Source: Ignavibacteria bacterium UBA5771 (GTDB taxonomy: Bacteria; Bacteroidota; Ignavibacteria; Kapaibacteriales; UBA2268). From it: a DNA stretch of 6,271 nt. Every line of letters begins with the position of its first letter. The first letter of the stretch is position 1. This document shows positions 1 through 5,690 of the stretch, piece after piece. Location of the stretch: positions 1-6,271 of the forward strand of contig DIEP01000116.1 in the NCBI GenBank assembly GCA_002418685.1, read 5' to 3'. The position numbers were made by a program, and so were the translations under genes. The notes under the pieces were generated by a model. The model saw only the letters and a list, made by a program, of their open reading frames with translations, made no database searches and was not told where the DNA came from.

Positions 1-107
1 AATTAAGTGCAAGTAATTGCCAAAAGATCTTAAATCGATTCACTATCCTTTTTAAAATTTCATAGTATTTTTATCGTTTTTAATATTATTAAAATTTACT
101 GAAAAAA
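1..107. other. AT-rich intergenic leader upstream of def
   Basis: This stretch is strongly AT-rich and shows no supportable coding frame, RNA gene or strong hairpin. The last bases before the def ATG are A-rich with no Shine-Dalgarno sequence, as is usual in Bacteroidota-type genomes. The def promoter probably lies here, but I could not pick out a convincing TAnnTTTG box. The end of an upstream gene may lie just outside the window. Confidence 0.5.
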
Positions 108-686
108 ATGGCTGTACTAAATATATATAATTCTTTTCACCCTATATTAAATAAACCAACAAAATATATAGATGAAATTGATGATCAAATAATAAATCTT
201 GCTAACAATATGCTTGAGACATTGCATAACACAGGCAATGGCATCGGACTTGCTGCAAATCAAGTTGGCGAAAGCAAATCCCTCATAGTTATTGATTTAT
301 CAGAGGCAAAGGATTATAAAGGCGCTAAACCAATCGTTATGATCAATCCAAGTATTGAAAGCTTTTCCGACGAAATGATTGAGTATGAGGAAGGTTGCCT
401 TAGCATTCCTGATTTTTATGAGAACCTGATGCGTCCTGCTGCTATTCAAGTGCAATACTACGATTTGAAGGGCAAGGAGTATAATATTAGCACTGATGCA
501 TTACTTGCACGAGTTATGCAACACGAAATCGATCATTTGAATGGCATATTATTTTATCAGCGTTTAAGCAAATTAAAACTTACTCTTGCCAAAAATAAAT
601 TGAATAAAATCAAGGATGGCACAACCCTTCCCAATTATCCCTTTGTATTGCCAAATGGTAAACTTGCAGTGCAAACAGTATCATAA
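108..686 (+). CDS. def: Peptide deformylase
   Basis: This 192-residue enzyme removes the formyl group from the N-terminal formyl-methionine of nascent proteins in the cytoplasm, using a bound metal ion (usually Fe2+). All three family motifs are visible: GIGLAANQ at residues 45-52 (motif 1, usually GxGxAAxQ), EEGCLSIP at 94-101 with Cys97 as a metal ligand, and QHEIDHLNG at 138-146 with His139 and His143 as metal ligands and Glu140 as the catalytic acid/base. The length is normal for a bacterial deformylase. The start at MAVLNIY is right because the family begins with a short strand ending in 'hPhL' (here HPIL, residues 11-14), and no other start lies nearby. The leader is A-rich without a Shine-Dalgarno. 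No fmt (formyltransferase) gene follows; the next downstream genes are tRNAs on the opposite strand, so def appears to be the last gene of its transcript. The enzyme looks complete and active. Confidence 0.97.
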   Translation: MAVLNIYNSFHPILNKPTKYIDEIDDQIINLANNMLETLHNTGNGIGLAANQVGESKSLIVIDLSEAKDYKGAKPIVMINPSIESFSDEMIEYEEGCLSIPDFYENLMRPAAIQVQYYDLKGKEYNISTDALLARVMQHEIDHLNGILFYQRLSKLKLTLAKNKLNKIKDGTTLPNYPFVLPNGKLAVQTVS

Positions 687-764
687 AACATTTTTTTAAA
701 AAAAAGATTCTATAAGTCAAAAACCGTAGTGTATTGTCTGATAAGTCGTATTTCAGTAATTCCA

Positions 765-800
765 AACATATTAAGGAACTTAGGAATCATAACATATTAA
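765..800 (+). repeat. 10-bp direct repeat pair
   Basis: AACATATTAA occurs exactly at 765-774 and again at 791-800, offset by 26 bases. In such AT-rich DNA a repeat of this size could be chance, but it sits in the same short segment as the palindrome and the inverted repeat. Confidence 0.4.
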
Positions 801-818
801 TTGTTAATTATTTTTAAA

Positions 819-872
819 AATCTTTACAAAATATTAATTATTTAAAATATATTTTGTAATTTTGTAAAGATT
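819..872. repeat. 14-bp perfect inverted repeat, 26-bp spacer
   Basis: The left arm AATCTTTACAAAAT (819-832) is the exact reverse complement of the right arm ATTTTGTAAAGATT (859-872). The spacer (833-858) is entirely AT-rich apart from one G at 856. The inner half-site ACAAAATAT (826-834) also pairs with ATATTTTGT (849-857), so two alternative hairpins are possible. The right arm overlaps the TAATTTTG box, so this could be an operator or a weak RNA hairpin. No regulator is identifiable in the window. Confidence 0.6.
857..864 (+). promoter_or_regulatory. Candidate Bacteroidota-type -7 box (TAATTTTG)
   Basis: TAATTTTG matches the Bacteroidota -7 consensus TAnnTTTG exactly. No clean TTTG element is seen at the expected -33 distance, which weakens the call. 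If it is used, transcription would start near 870 and stop at the 923-942 terminator, giving an RNA of only about 70 nucleotides. It lies inside the right arm of the inverted repeat, so a protein bound there would block it. Confidence 0.3.
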
Positions 873-922
873 GTACATAAAAATTCATAAAAAGTATTCC
901 TTATTTTAGATTTAAAAAATTT

Positions 923-942
923 ACCCCCGAAAGGGGGTTTTT
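923..942 (+). terminator. Rho-independent terminator, GAAA tetraloop
   Basis: A six-pair stem ACCCCC/GGGGGT closes a GAAA (GNRA) loop and is followed directly by five T residues on the plus strand. This is a strong intrinsic terminator for transcripts coming from def or from an internal promoter. On the minus strand the same hairpin is followed by AAA and then six T, so it can also end the tRNA transcript, which arrives from the opposite direction. It therefore probably works as a shared bidirectional terminator between convergent units. Confidence 0.88.
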
Positions 943-1000
943 ATTAATAATATGTCTTATCTGGGAGATTGTGGGAATCTTATAGAGAGAAACATGATTG

Positions 1001-1086
1001 TACAGAAGGAGAGACTCGAACTCTCACGGGTTTCAAAGCCCACTGGATTTTGAGTCCAGCGCGTCTACCAATTCCGCCACTCCTGC
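1001..1086 (-). tRNA. tRNA-Leu (anticodon CAA)
   Basis: Read on the minus strand, the 86-nt sequence folds as a class II tRNA. The acceptor GCAGGAG pairs with CTTCTGT (two G-U pairs), and A is the discriminator. The D arm is GCG/CGC around the conserved GAATTGGTAGA loop. The anticodon stem CTGGA/TCCAG encloses CTCAAAA, giving anticodon CAA, which reads UUG. A long variable arm, typical of leucine tRNAs, precedes the T arm GAGAG-TTCGAGT-CTCTC. The 3' CCA is not encoded and must be added by the CCA-adding enzyme. It lies 14 nt downstream of tRNA-Val and is probably cotranscribed with it. Confidence 0.96.
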
Positions 1087-1100
1087 TCGATTCAAAAAAG

Positions 1101-1175
1101 TGGGCGCGAAGGGATTTGAACCCCTGACATCCTGCTTGTAAGGCAGGCGCTCTAGACCAGCTGAGCTACGCACCC
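1101..1175 (-). tRNA. tRNA-Val (anticodon UAC)
   Basis: Read on the minus strand, this is a 75-nt class I cloverleaf. The acceptor GGGTGCG pairs with CGCGCCC (one G-U pair) before discriminator A. The D stem is GCTC/GAGC with an AGCTGGTCTA loop. The anticodon stem CCTGC/GCAGG encloses CTTACAA, giving anticodon UAC for valine GUN codons (chiefly GUA/GUG). The T arm is AGGGG-TTCAAAT-CCCTT. No CCA is encoded. This is the promoter-proximal gene of the pair, with tRNA-Leu following. Confidence 0.96.
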
Positions 1176-1343
1176 TTTCATTTTTAGAGATTACAAAATT
1201 AAGCAATTTTTACAAATTAAATTATGAAAAATGAAAAATCCTCGTTTTTCTTTTAAAAGTATATTTTGTAATGAATTTATGGAATCATTAATATGAAATA
1301 AATAATTTTTAATTCGTTAAAATTTATGTAATTTAGTAATATC
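1176..1343. other. Divergent intergenic region
   Basis: This AT-rich region separates the minus-strand tRNAs from the plus-strand large gene and must hold promoters for both. It carries an inverted pair ATTACAAAAT (1190-1199) and ATTTTGTAAT (1263-1272). It also has a weak hairpin GAAAAA-TCCTCG-TTTTTC (1233-1250). A near-match to the Bacteroidota -7 box, TAATTTAG (1329-1336), lies just before the large gene's ATG and would leave it almost without a leader. No gene is seen. Confidence 0.5.
1194..1201 (-). promoter_or_regulatory. Candidate -7 box for the tRNA-Val/Leu transcript
   Basis: On the minus strand this reads TAATTTTG, an exact match to the Bacteroidota -7 consensus TAnnTTTG. It lies 18 bases upstream of the tRNA-Val 5' end, so a start near 1187-1190 would give a short 12-15 nt leader, a sensible arrangement for a tRNA operon. 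A clean TTTG at the -33 spacing is not seen (the nearest, at 1216-1213, is too close), so this remains a candidate. Confidence 0.45.
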
Positions 1344-4300
1344 ATGAAAAGGTTTTTACTAATTAGTATATTTTTCCTAATTTGTTGTTCAAAGGGATAC
1401 TCTCAATATTGGGAGAAGGTAACAAATATCCCTGCTCCTTATAATGCAGGATATTATCTTGATCTTTGGATTCTTCCTTCTGACCCAAATTATATATGGG
1501 CTTGTGGATTTGATGGTTTTATAATTCGCAGTACGAATAATGGCAGCACTTGGCTCGGCTCACAATTGCCTTATCCTGCTTATCACATTGAAAGCATACA
1601 GTTTATAAATAAATTTGTCGGTTATGCTTCGGGTGTCCAGGGCATCTTCAAATCTACTGATGGTGGTGCAACTTTTTTTGATATAACACCTTCTGCACTT
1701 GAAGATTATTGGGGTTGCTACTTCTTAAATGAAAATGTCGGAGTATTGCTCGGTGGAGGCTGTGATGGTGTGCAGAGATTTTATAAAACGACAAATGGAG
1801 GTGCTTCATGGACATTTACCGTCAAAACAGTCCCAAATTCAGGTTTGACTGATCCCATACTTTATCCTTCGGGTTTGGGCTATGCTGTTTCGAGTGGCAA
1901 GATTTGGCAGACACTTGATTCTGGTTCAACATGGCAAGTATTTTCAAATTGTGGCTCTGAAATATGGCAGGAAGAGATTTCTATTATCGGGAATTCGATT
2001 GTGGTGCCAACAGCAGGCACAATTTGCGAAGGGCAAGGTGATGCAGGTGGCATGCGGTTCAGCACAAATATGGGGACAACTTGGACGGAATTTCTAACAG
2101 GTTATCCAATGTTCGGTGCATGTCTTGTGAACCAAACCGAAGCATGGGCTTGCGGATATAATCGGTCAGTGTATTACACATCTAATGCTGGCAATTCTTG
2201 GCAACCGAGGAATTGCGGAATTGAAAATGTGAATTTAGATGATATTACCTTTACAAGTTCCACCGATGGCTGGGTTGTAGGAGAGGGCGTTTATAGATAT
2301 AAGCCAACTCAAATTTCGGCAGTTCGCGATACTATTAATTTTGGAAAATTATGCATTCCTGAAATAGCTTTGGATTCTTTTAGAATAAAAAATCATTCAG
2401 TTTTACCCGCTGATTTAACTCTCCAAAAAACTCTTGATTTTTCAAATGCTTTTTCTATTCAAAAACCTAATTCACAATCTCAAATTGCAAGTTGCGATTC
2501 ATCTACCGTCGTAATTAGGTTCTCTCCAAAGGGAAATGGAAAATTCCAAGCTTTATTGCTCGTTGATGCCCAATCGGGAGACGGGGTGACGCATTTTCAT
2601 AAAGAAATAGTGCTTATTGGGACGGGAACAACAACTACTATCAGACCAGAAAAAGATATGATTATTTTAAATCCCGTGCCTTGTGGCGATATAATAACAA
2701 CTTCATTAAATTGGGTTGCAGATTCAGTAGGCGAATCGCTTTCAAGTTTTAATTCATTATCTCCATCCAATAATCAAATTAAATTTATTTCTAAACTTCC
2801 ATTGGAGGTTCCTATAACAGGCGCCACTATTCAGTTTCAAATTCAATTGATTGATACAGGTTGGAATTCAAGCGTCTTTAAATTTTACAGAGAACCTTGC
2901 AGTCGAGATACTAATATAACAATTAAAGCCTATGGAGTTTCGCCAATTATAAATTCGGTTGATTCATTACACCTCACAATTCATTGTAGCGGTTCTATTA
3001 TTGATACAATCCCAATTTGGAATACAGGCAATAATCTTTTAACAATTTCAAAGACCTCATTTTCTCAACACGATGGAGATATACAAATACTCGGATGGAC
3101 AAGCAATAGGCAATTGCCCATTTCAATACCTGCCAAGAGCTCAGATTCGTTAATAATTCAATACTCAACTGCAAAAATCGGCAGGGAAATAATATACCTT
3201 TCAATAGAGAATAATGATAGAACTCTTGCAAGGGGCAATAAACAACCACTTAGCATTCTTCTTGTTTGCACTTTGGAAAGCGAAGATATTTCAGTTAAAA
3301 ATATGAATATTGATTTGGGCGATATTTGTTTAAATTCGCAATCAGACACATTGATTTCACTTATTAATAAAGGAAATATTACTTCAAACCTTAGTATTAT
3401 AGAAAATTGCAACCCACCATTTTCATTACAAGTTGATCAATTTGATATTGAAGCATCCAAGTCAGGAGAAATTCAATTACACTTTTCTCCAACGAAAACA
3501 GGTAGCTTTCTTGATACTTTGATTCTTCAAACAGGTGATTGCAAGAAAATTACTCTATATCTTAAAGGTCGAGGCATTGATGGAGCATTGTCGATTCAAC
3601 CAAATTCTATTTCAGATATGATTACTACAAATCAGTCCAAGACTTTTTCAATTAAAATTTCAAATATTGGAAATATTCCTCTTGGAATTGTCAATTATTC
3701 CTTTAATCCTCCTTTGAGTGGCTTTACAGCAGATTTGCGACCTATTCTTACACAAAATATTGATACAACTCAATCGATAACTTTTGACTTAACAATTACA
3801 GCAAATCAGCCGGGTTCATATTCGGGAGAAATATGTTTTGAAGCAGATGGAATTTGTCCAACAAGCATCTGTATTCCTGTGGAATTGACAAGCATTGCAC
3901 GTGCAATTACTACCGATCAGTCTATCGATTTTGGCAAAATATATTGTGATGGCTTGCTTTATGATAATTTGTGGATTCGCAATAAAGGGACAATACCTGA
4001 CACAGTTACGCAAATTACTATTAGTGGGGAAAGCTGTTTTTCAATATATCAATCTCCTCAAATTCCCGCTTTTATCAATGGGAATGATTCAGTGGGCGTA
4101 ATTATACTCTTTTTACCAACAAATGAGGGAGATTTCTCTGCAAATTTGCATATTGAAACAATTCAACCCAAAGGGCAAATCTTTGATATACCAATTACGG
4201 GGAGCTTTTATCGAAGTGCAATAAGTTCCAACACTACCCTGCTCGATTTTGGTATTCTTGAAAAGTGTGATGAACCGATTACCAAGCAATTTACAATTTA

Positions 4301-5573
4301 TAATAATGGAATGCTCGATGAAATTCTTACTGCCATACAAAAAGATTTCGGAAATTATTATTCATTCGATTTATTAGATAATATTCCTTTGCCAGGCAAG
4401 GATAGCGTAATTATCAGCATCACTTTCCATCCTGATATTGCTAAAAATGAAGGGAATTATTTAGGGGAAGTTACTTGGGCAAGTTCGTCCTGTCCCGACA
4501 CAATTAAAATTGATTTCATTGCAAAGATTATTGAACCGAAACTAAGTTATTCCAAATTCGATATAAATTTTGGTAATGTGTGGAAAGATGAAATAAAATT
4601 TGATACAATTCAAGTAAATAATAATTCAGCAGTAACAAGACAAATAAAAATGATCCAGTTACCTGATAATTCCGATTTCCAAATAGTTGCAATGAATAAT
4701 AATGTGAAAGTAGATTTTCCAATATCCATCCGACCTAATACAAGTATTGAATTAATTGTTTCATTTAATGCGAGTAAAGTTGGGGATTTCGGAGATAAAT
4801 TTATAATTGAAGAAAGTTCGGTTTGCAAGGATACGCTTGAATTTCATTTGCAATCTGTTGTTCCAAATGAGCAATATTATGCTCGGATATTTATTGAGGA
4901 TTATGAAATACCTTATGATAATATTCTTACTTTCTACGTAGAATTGAGCGAAGATCTTCCAAAAGTGATAGCGGATTCTATTCAATTCGCGATCGATTTT
5001 GATAAATATCTTTTTTACCCTATGAAATTAGGTGTTCGAGACGAGAATTTAAATTCTTATAATTCAATAGAATATAATTATTTAAATGGCAGAATAGATG
5101 CCTCTATTAATTATCAACAATCGCAACATTTATTAAATAATAAGGGGAAAATCATTGCCATAACGGGTCTTACTTTATTTTCGAGTCCGACTATTACGCC
5201 ATTAATAATTTCAGATTTTCAGGTATTCACAAAAAAAGAATTATATTTGACCAAAGAGGATGGGCAATTAAAAGTGCTTGATATTTGCGAACCACTTGCA
5301 AGAAATAAGATAATAATAAACAACAATATATCATTTATTGAATTACCAACGCAAATTATCGAGAATCAGACGCTGGAATTGATTGCTCATAATTTGAAAG
5401 ATGGCTCATCTATTAGCATCTATAATTCCTTCGGGCAAAAGATGATAGAGCAATCTTTGCCAAAGGGCAATAACACAATTTCGATAAATATAAAAGATTT
5501 CCCGTCGGGTATTTATTTCATTGTTCCAAATGAAGGGGATTTGGGATATTTCCAATTCATAAATCTAAAATAA
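1344..5573 (+). CDS. T9SS-exported protein: propeller, ASH repeats, cohesin-like
   Basis: This is a 1409-residue secreted modular protein of unknown specific role. Residues 1-20 are a Sec signal peptide (MKRF, hydrophobic core, cleavage likely before Gln21). Residues 22-321 form a YCF48/sortilin-like beta-propeller with six Asp-box motifs (S/T-x-D/N-x-G-x-T/S-W) at about 63, 104, 149, 190, 240 and 279, plus a degenerate seventh blade near 309-320. Residues 324-1172 hold about eight Ig-like repeats of ASH/'choice-of-anchor D' type, with recurrent 'INFG' starts and 'hhFxPxxxGxF' centres. Residues 1175-1318 look like a cohesin-like beta-sandwich. Residues 1324-1409 are a T9SS type A sorting domain (SISIYNSFGQKM, FPSGIYF, terminal Lys). 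By family analogy it crosses the outer membrane through T9SS and is released or attached to the surface, where the domains may bind protein or glycan partners. No catalytic module is evident. The start is the ATG that opens the signal peptide; there is no Shine-Dalgarno. It appears monocistronic. Confidence 0.9.
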   Translation: MKRFLLISIFFLICCSKGYSQYWEKVTNIPAPYNAGYYLDLWILPSDPNYIWACGFDGFIIRSTNNGSTWLGSQLPYPAYHIESIQFINKFVGYASGVQGIFKSTDGGATFFDITPSALEDYWGCYFLNENVGVLLGGGCDGVQRFYKTTNGGASWTFTVKTVPNSGLTDPILYPSGLGYAVSSGKIWQTLDSGSTWQVFSNCGSEIWQEEISIIGNSIVVPTAGTICEGQGDAGGMRFSTNMGTTWTEFLTGYPMFGACLVNQTEAWACGYNRSVYYTSNAGNSWQPRNCGIENVNLDDITFTSSTDGWVVGEGVYRYKPTQISAVRDTINFGKLCIPEIALDSFRIKNHSVLPADLTLQKTLDFSNAFSIQKPNSQSQIASCDSSTVVIRFSPKGNGKFQALLLVDAQSGDGVTHFHKEIVLIGTGTTTTIRPEKDMIILNPVPCGDIITTSLNWVADSVGESLSSFNSLSPSNNQIKFISKLPLEVPITGATIQFQIQLIDTGWNSSVFKFYREPCSRDTNITIKAYGVSPIINSVDSLHLTIHCSGSIIDTIPIWNTGNNLLTISKTSFSQHDGDIQILGWTSNRQLPISIPAKSSDSLIIQYSTAKIGREIIYLSIENNDRTLARGNKQPLSILLVCTLESEDISVKNMNIDLGDICLNSQSDTLISLINKGNITSNLSIIENCNPPFSLQVDQFDIEASKSGEIQLHFSPTKTGSFLDTLILQTGDCKKITLYLKGRGIDGALSIQPNSISDMITTNQSKTFSIKISNIGNIPLGIVNYSFNPPLSGFTADLRPILTQNIDTTQSITFDLTITANQPGSYSGEICFEADGICPTSICIPVELTSIARAITTDQSIDFGKIYCDGLLYDNLWIRNKGTIPDTVTQITISGESCFSIYQSPQIPAFINGNDSVGVIILFLPTNEGDFSANLHIETIQPKGQIFDIPITGSFYRSAISSNTTLLDFGILEKCDEPITKQFTIYNNGMLDEILTAIQKDFGNYYSFDLLDNIPLPGKDSVIISITFHPDIAKNEGNYLGEVTWASSSCPDTIKIDFIAKIIEPKLSYSKFDINFGNVWKDEIKFDTIQVNNNSAVTRQIKMIQLPDNSDFQIVAMNNNVKVDFPISIRPNTSIELIVSFNASKVGDFGDKFIIEESSVCKDTLEFHLQSVVPNEQYYARIFIEDYEIPYDNILTFYVELSEDLPKVIADSIQFAIDFDKYLFYPMKLGVRDENLNSYNSIEYNYLNGRIDASINYQQSQHLLNNKGKIIAITGLTLFSSPTITPLIISDFQVFTKKELYLTKEDGQLKVLDICEPLARNKIIINNNISFIELPTQIIENQTLELIAHNLKDGSSISIYNSFGQKMIEQSLPKGNNTISINIKDFPSGIYFIVPNEGDLGYFQFINLK
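1530..2201 (+). repeat. Six Asp-box repeats of the N-terminal propeller
   Basis: Within the large protein the Asp-box hairpin recurs at residues 63 (STNNGSTW), 104 (STDGGATF), 149 (TTNGGASW), 190 (TLDSGSTW), 240 (STNMGTTW) and 279 (TSNAGNSW). The steps of 39 to 50 residues are normal for propeller blades. Each motif follows a strand with an aromatic or small residue and Gly, as in 'WACGFDGFIIR'. A final GWVVGEGVYRYKP at 309-321 looks like the closing blade, for seven in total. This is the YCF48/BNR-like arrangement and does not by itself imply sialidase activity. Confidence 0.85.
2313..4859 (+). repeat. About eight tandem ASH/Ig-like domains
   Basis: Roughly 100-residue repeats begin near protein residues 324, 428, 535, 646, 746, 851, 956 and 1062. 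The common pattern is an opening 'hxFGxhxC' strand (INFGKLC, IDLGDIC, IDFGKIYC, LDFGILEKC, INFGNVW). A 'hxhxNxG' strand follows (SLINKGN, WIRNKGT, TIYNNGM). Then comes 'hhFxPxxxGxF' (VIRFSPKGNGKF, LHFSPTKTGSF, ILFLPTNEGDF) and a closing strand such as 'IxLxGxG'. Repeats 2, 3 and 5 are the most diverged. Domain edges are estimates from eye alignment. Confidence 0.75.
5313..5570 (+). other. T9SS type A C-terminal sorting domain
   Basis: Residues 1324-1409 of the large protein show the core of the Por-secretion C-terminal domain: SISIYNSFGQKM (a variant of the usual hxIYDhxGKxV), then an 'xGxNxIxhxhxxhPSGIYFh' stretch (1375-1393), ending in a Lys. The usual opening 'YPNP' is replaced by 'ELPTQIIENQ', which is a degenerate first strand. 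In the known system this domain directs the substrate to the outer-membrane translocon and is normally cleaved after transport. Confidence 0.8.
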
Positions 5574-5690
5574 CAATTCAAAATAAACGTAATTTTCACA
5601 TTTAGAAAATTAAGTTTTAAAGCTCTTATTATTTTAAATTTTCCAAAATATAAGATTCGAGCAATCAAAATAATTTCGGGGTGTCAATAA
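5574..5690. other. Intergenic gap without clear terminator
   Basis: These 117 AT-rich bases separate the large exported protein from the methyltransferase gene. No GC-rich hairpin with a T tract is present, so readthrough is possible. TAATTTCG at 5671-5678 differs by one base from the Bacteroidota -7 consensus and is placed to start transcription just before the GTG at 5691, but no matching -33 element is seen. Confidence 0.4.

Larger units (their letters stand above)
687..922. other. Repeat-rich intergenic region after def
   Basis: These 236 bases hold no convincing gene. They contain a 10-bp direct repeat AACATATTAA (765-774 and 791-800), a 12-bp palindrome ATTTTTAAAAAT (810-821), a 14-bp perfect inverted repeat (arms 819-832 and 859-872) and a TAATTTTG promoter-like box (857-864). 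They end at a strong terminator. The region could be a long def 3' untranslated region or could carry a short untranslated RNA. Neither can be shown from sequence alone. Confidence 0.5.

Noticed and set aside
728..800. Short GTG-started frame of about 23 codons after def
   Set aside because: It is tiny, has no ribosome site or recognisable product, and lies in repeat-rich AT DNA, so it is expected by chance.
1233..1250. GAAAAA-TCCTCG-TTTTTC hairpin as a terminator
   Set aside because: The stem is six pairs, nearly all A-T, and no T tract follows it on either strand in the right place, so it is too weak to call.
1344..1406. Possible lipoprotein signal (Cys14/Cys15 in the leader)
   Set aside because: The residue before each cysteine (Ile13, Cys14) does not fit the lipobox, which needs Gly/Ala/Ser there. 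An ordinary signal peptide cleaved before Gln21 fits better.
1530..2201. Sialidase reading of the Asp-box repeats
   Set aside because: Asp boxes are structural and occur in many propellers. The arginine triad and other catalytic residues of sialidases are not evident.
1880..4985. Several 60-85-codon frames on both strands inside the large gene
   Set aside because: All overlap the 1409-codon frame that carries clear domains from signal peptide to sorting tail. None shows a start context or a known family.
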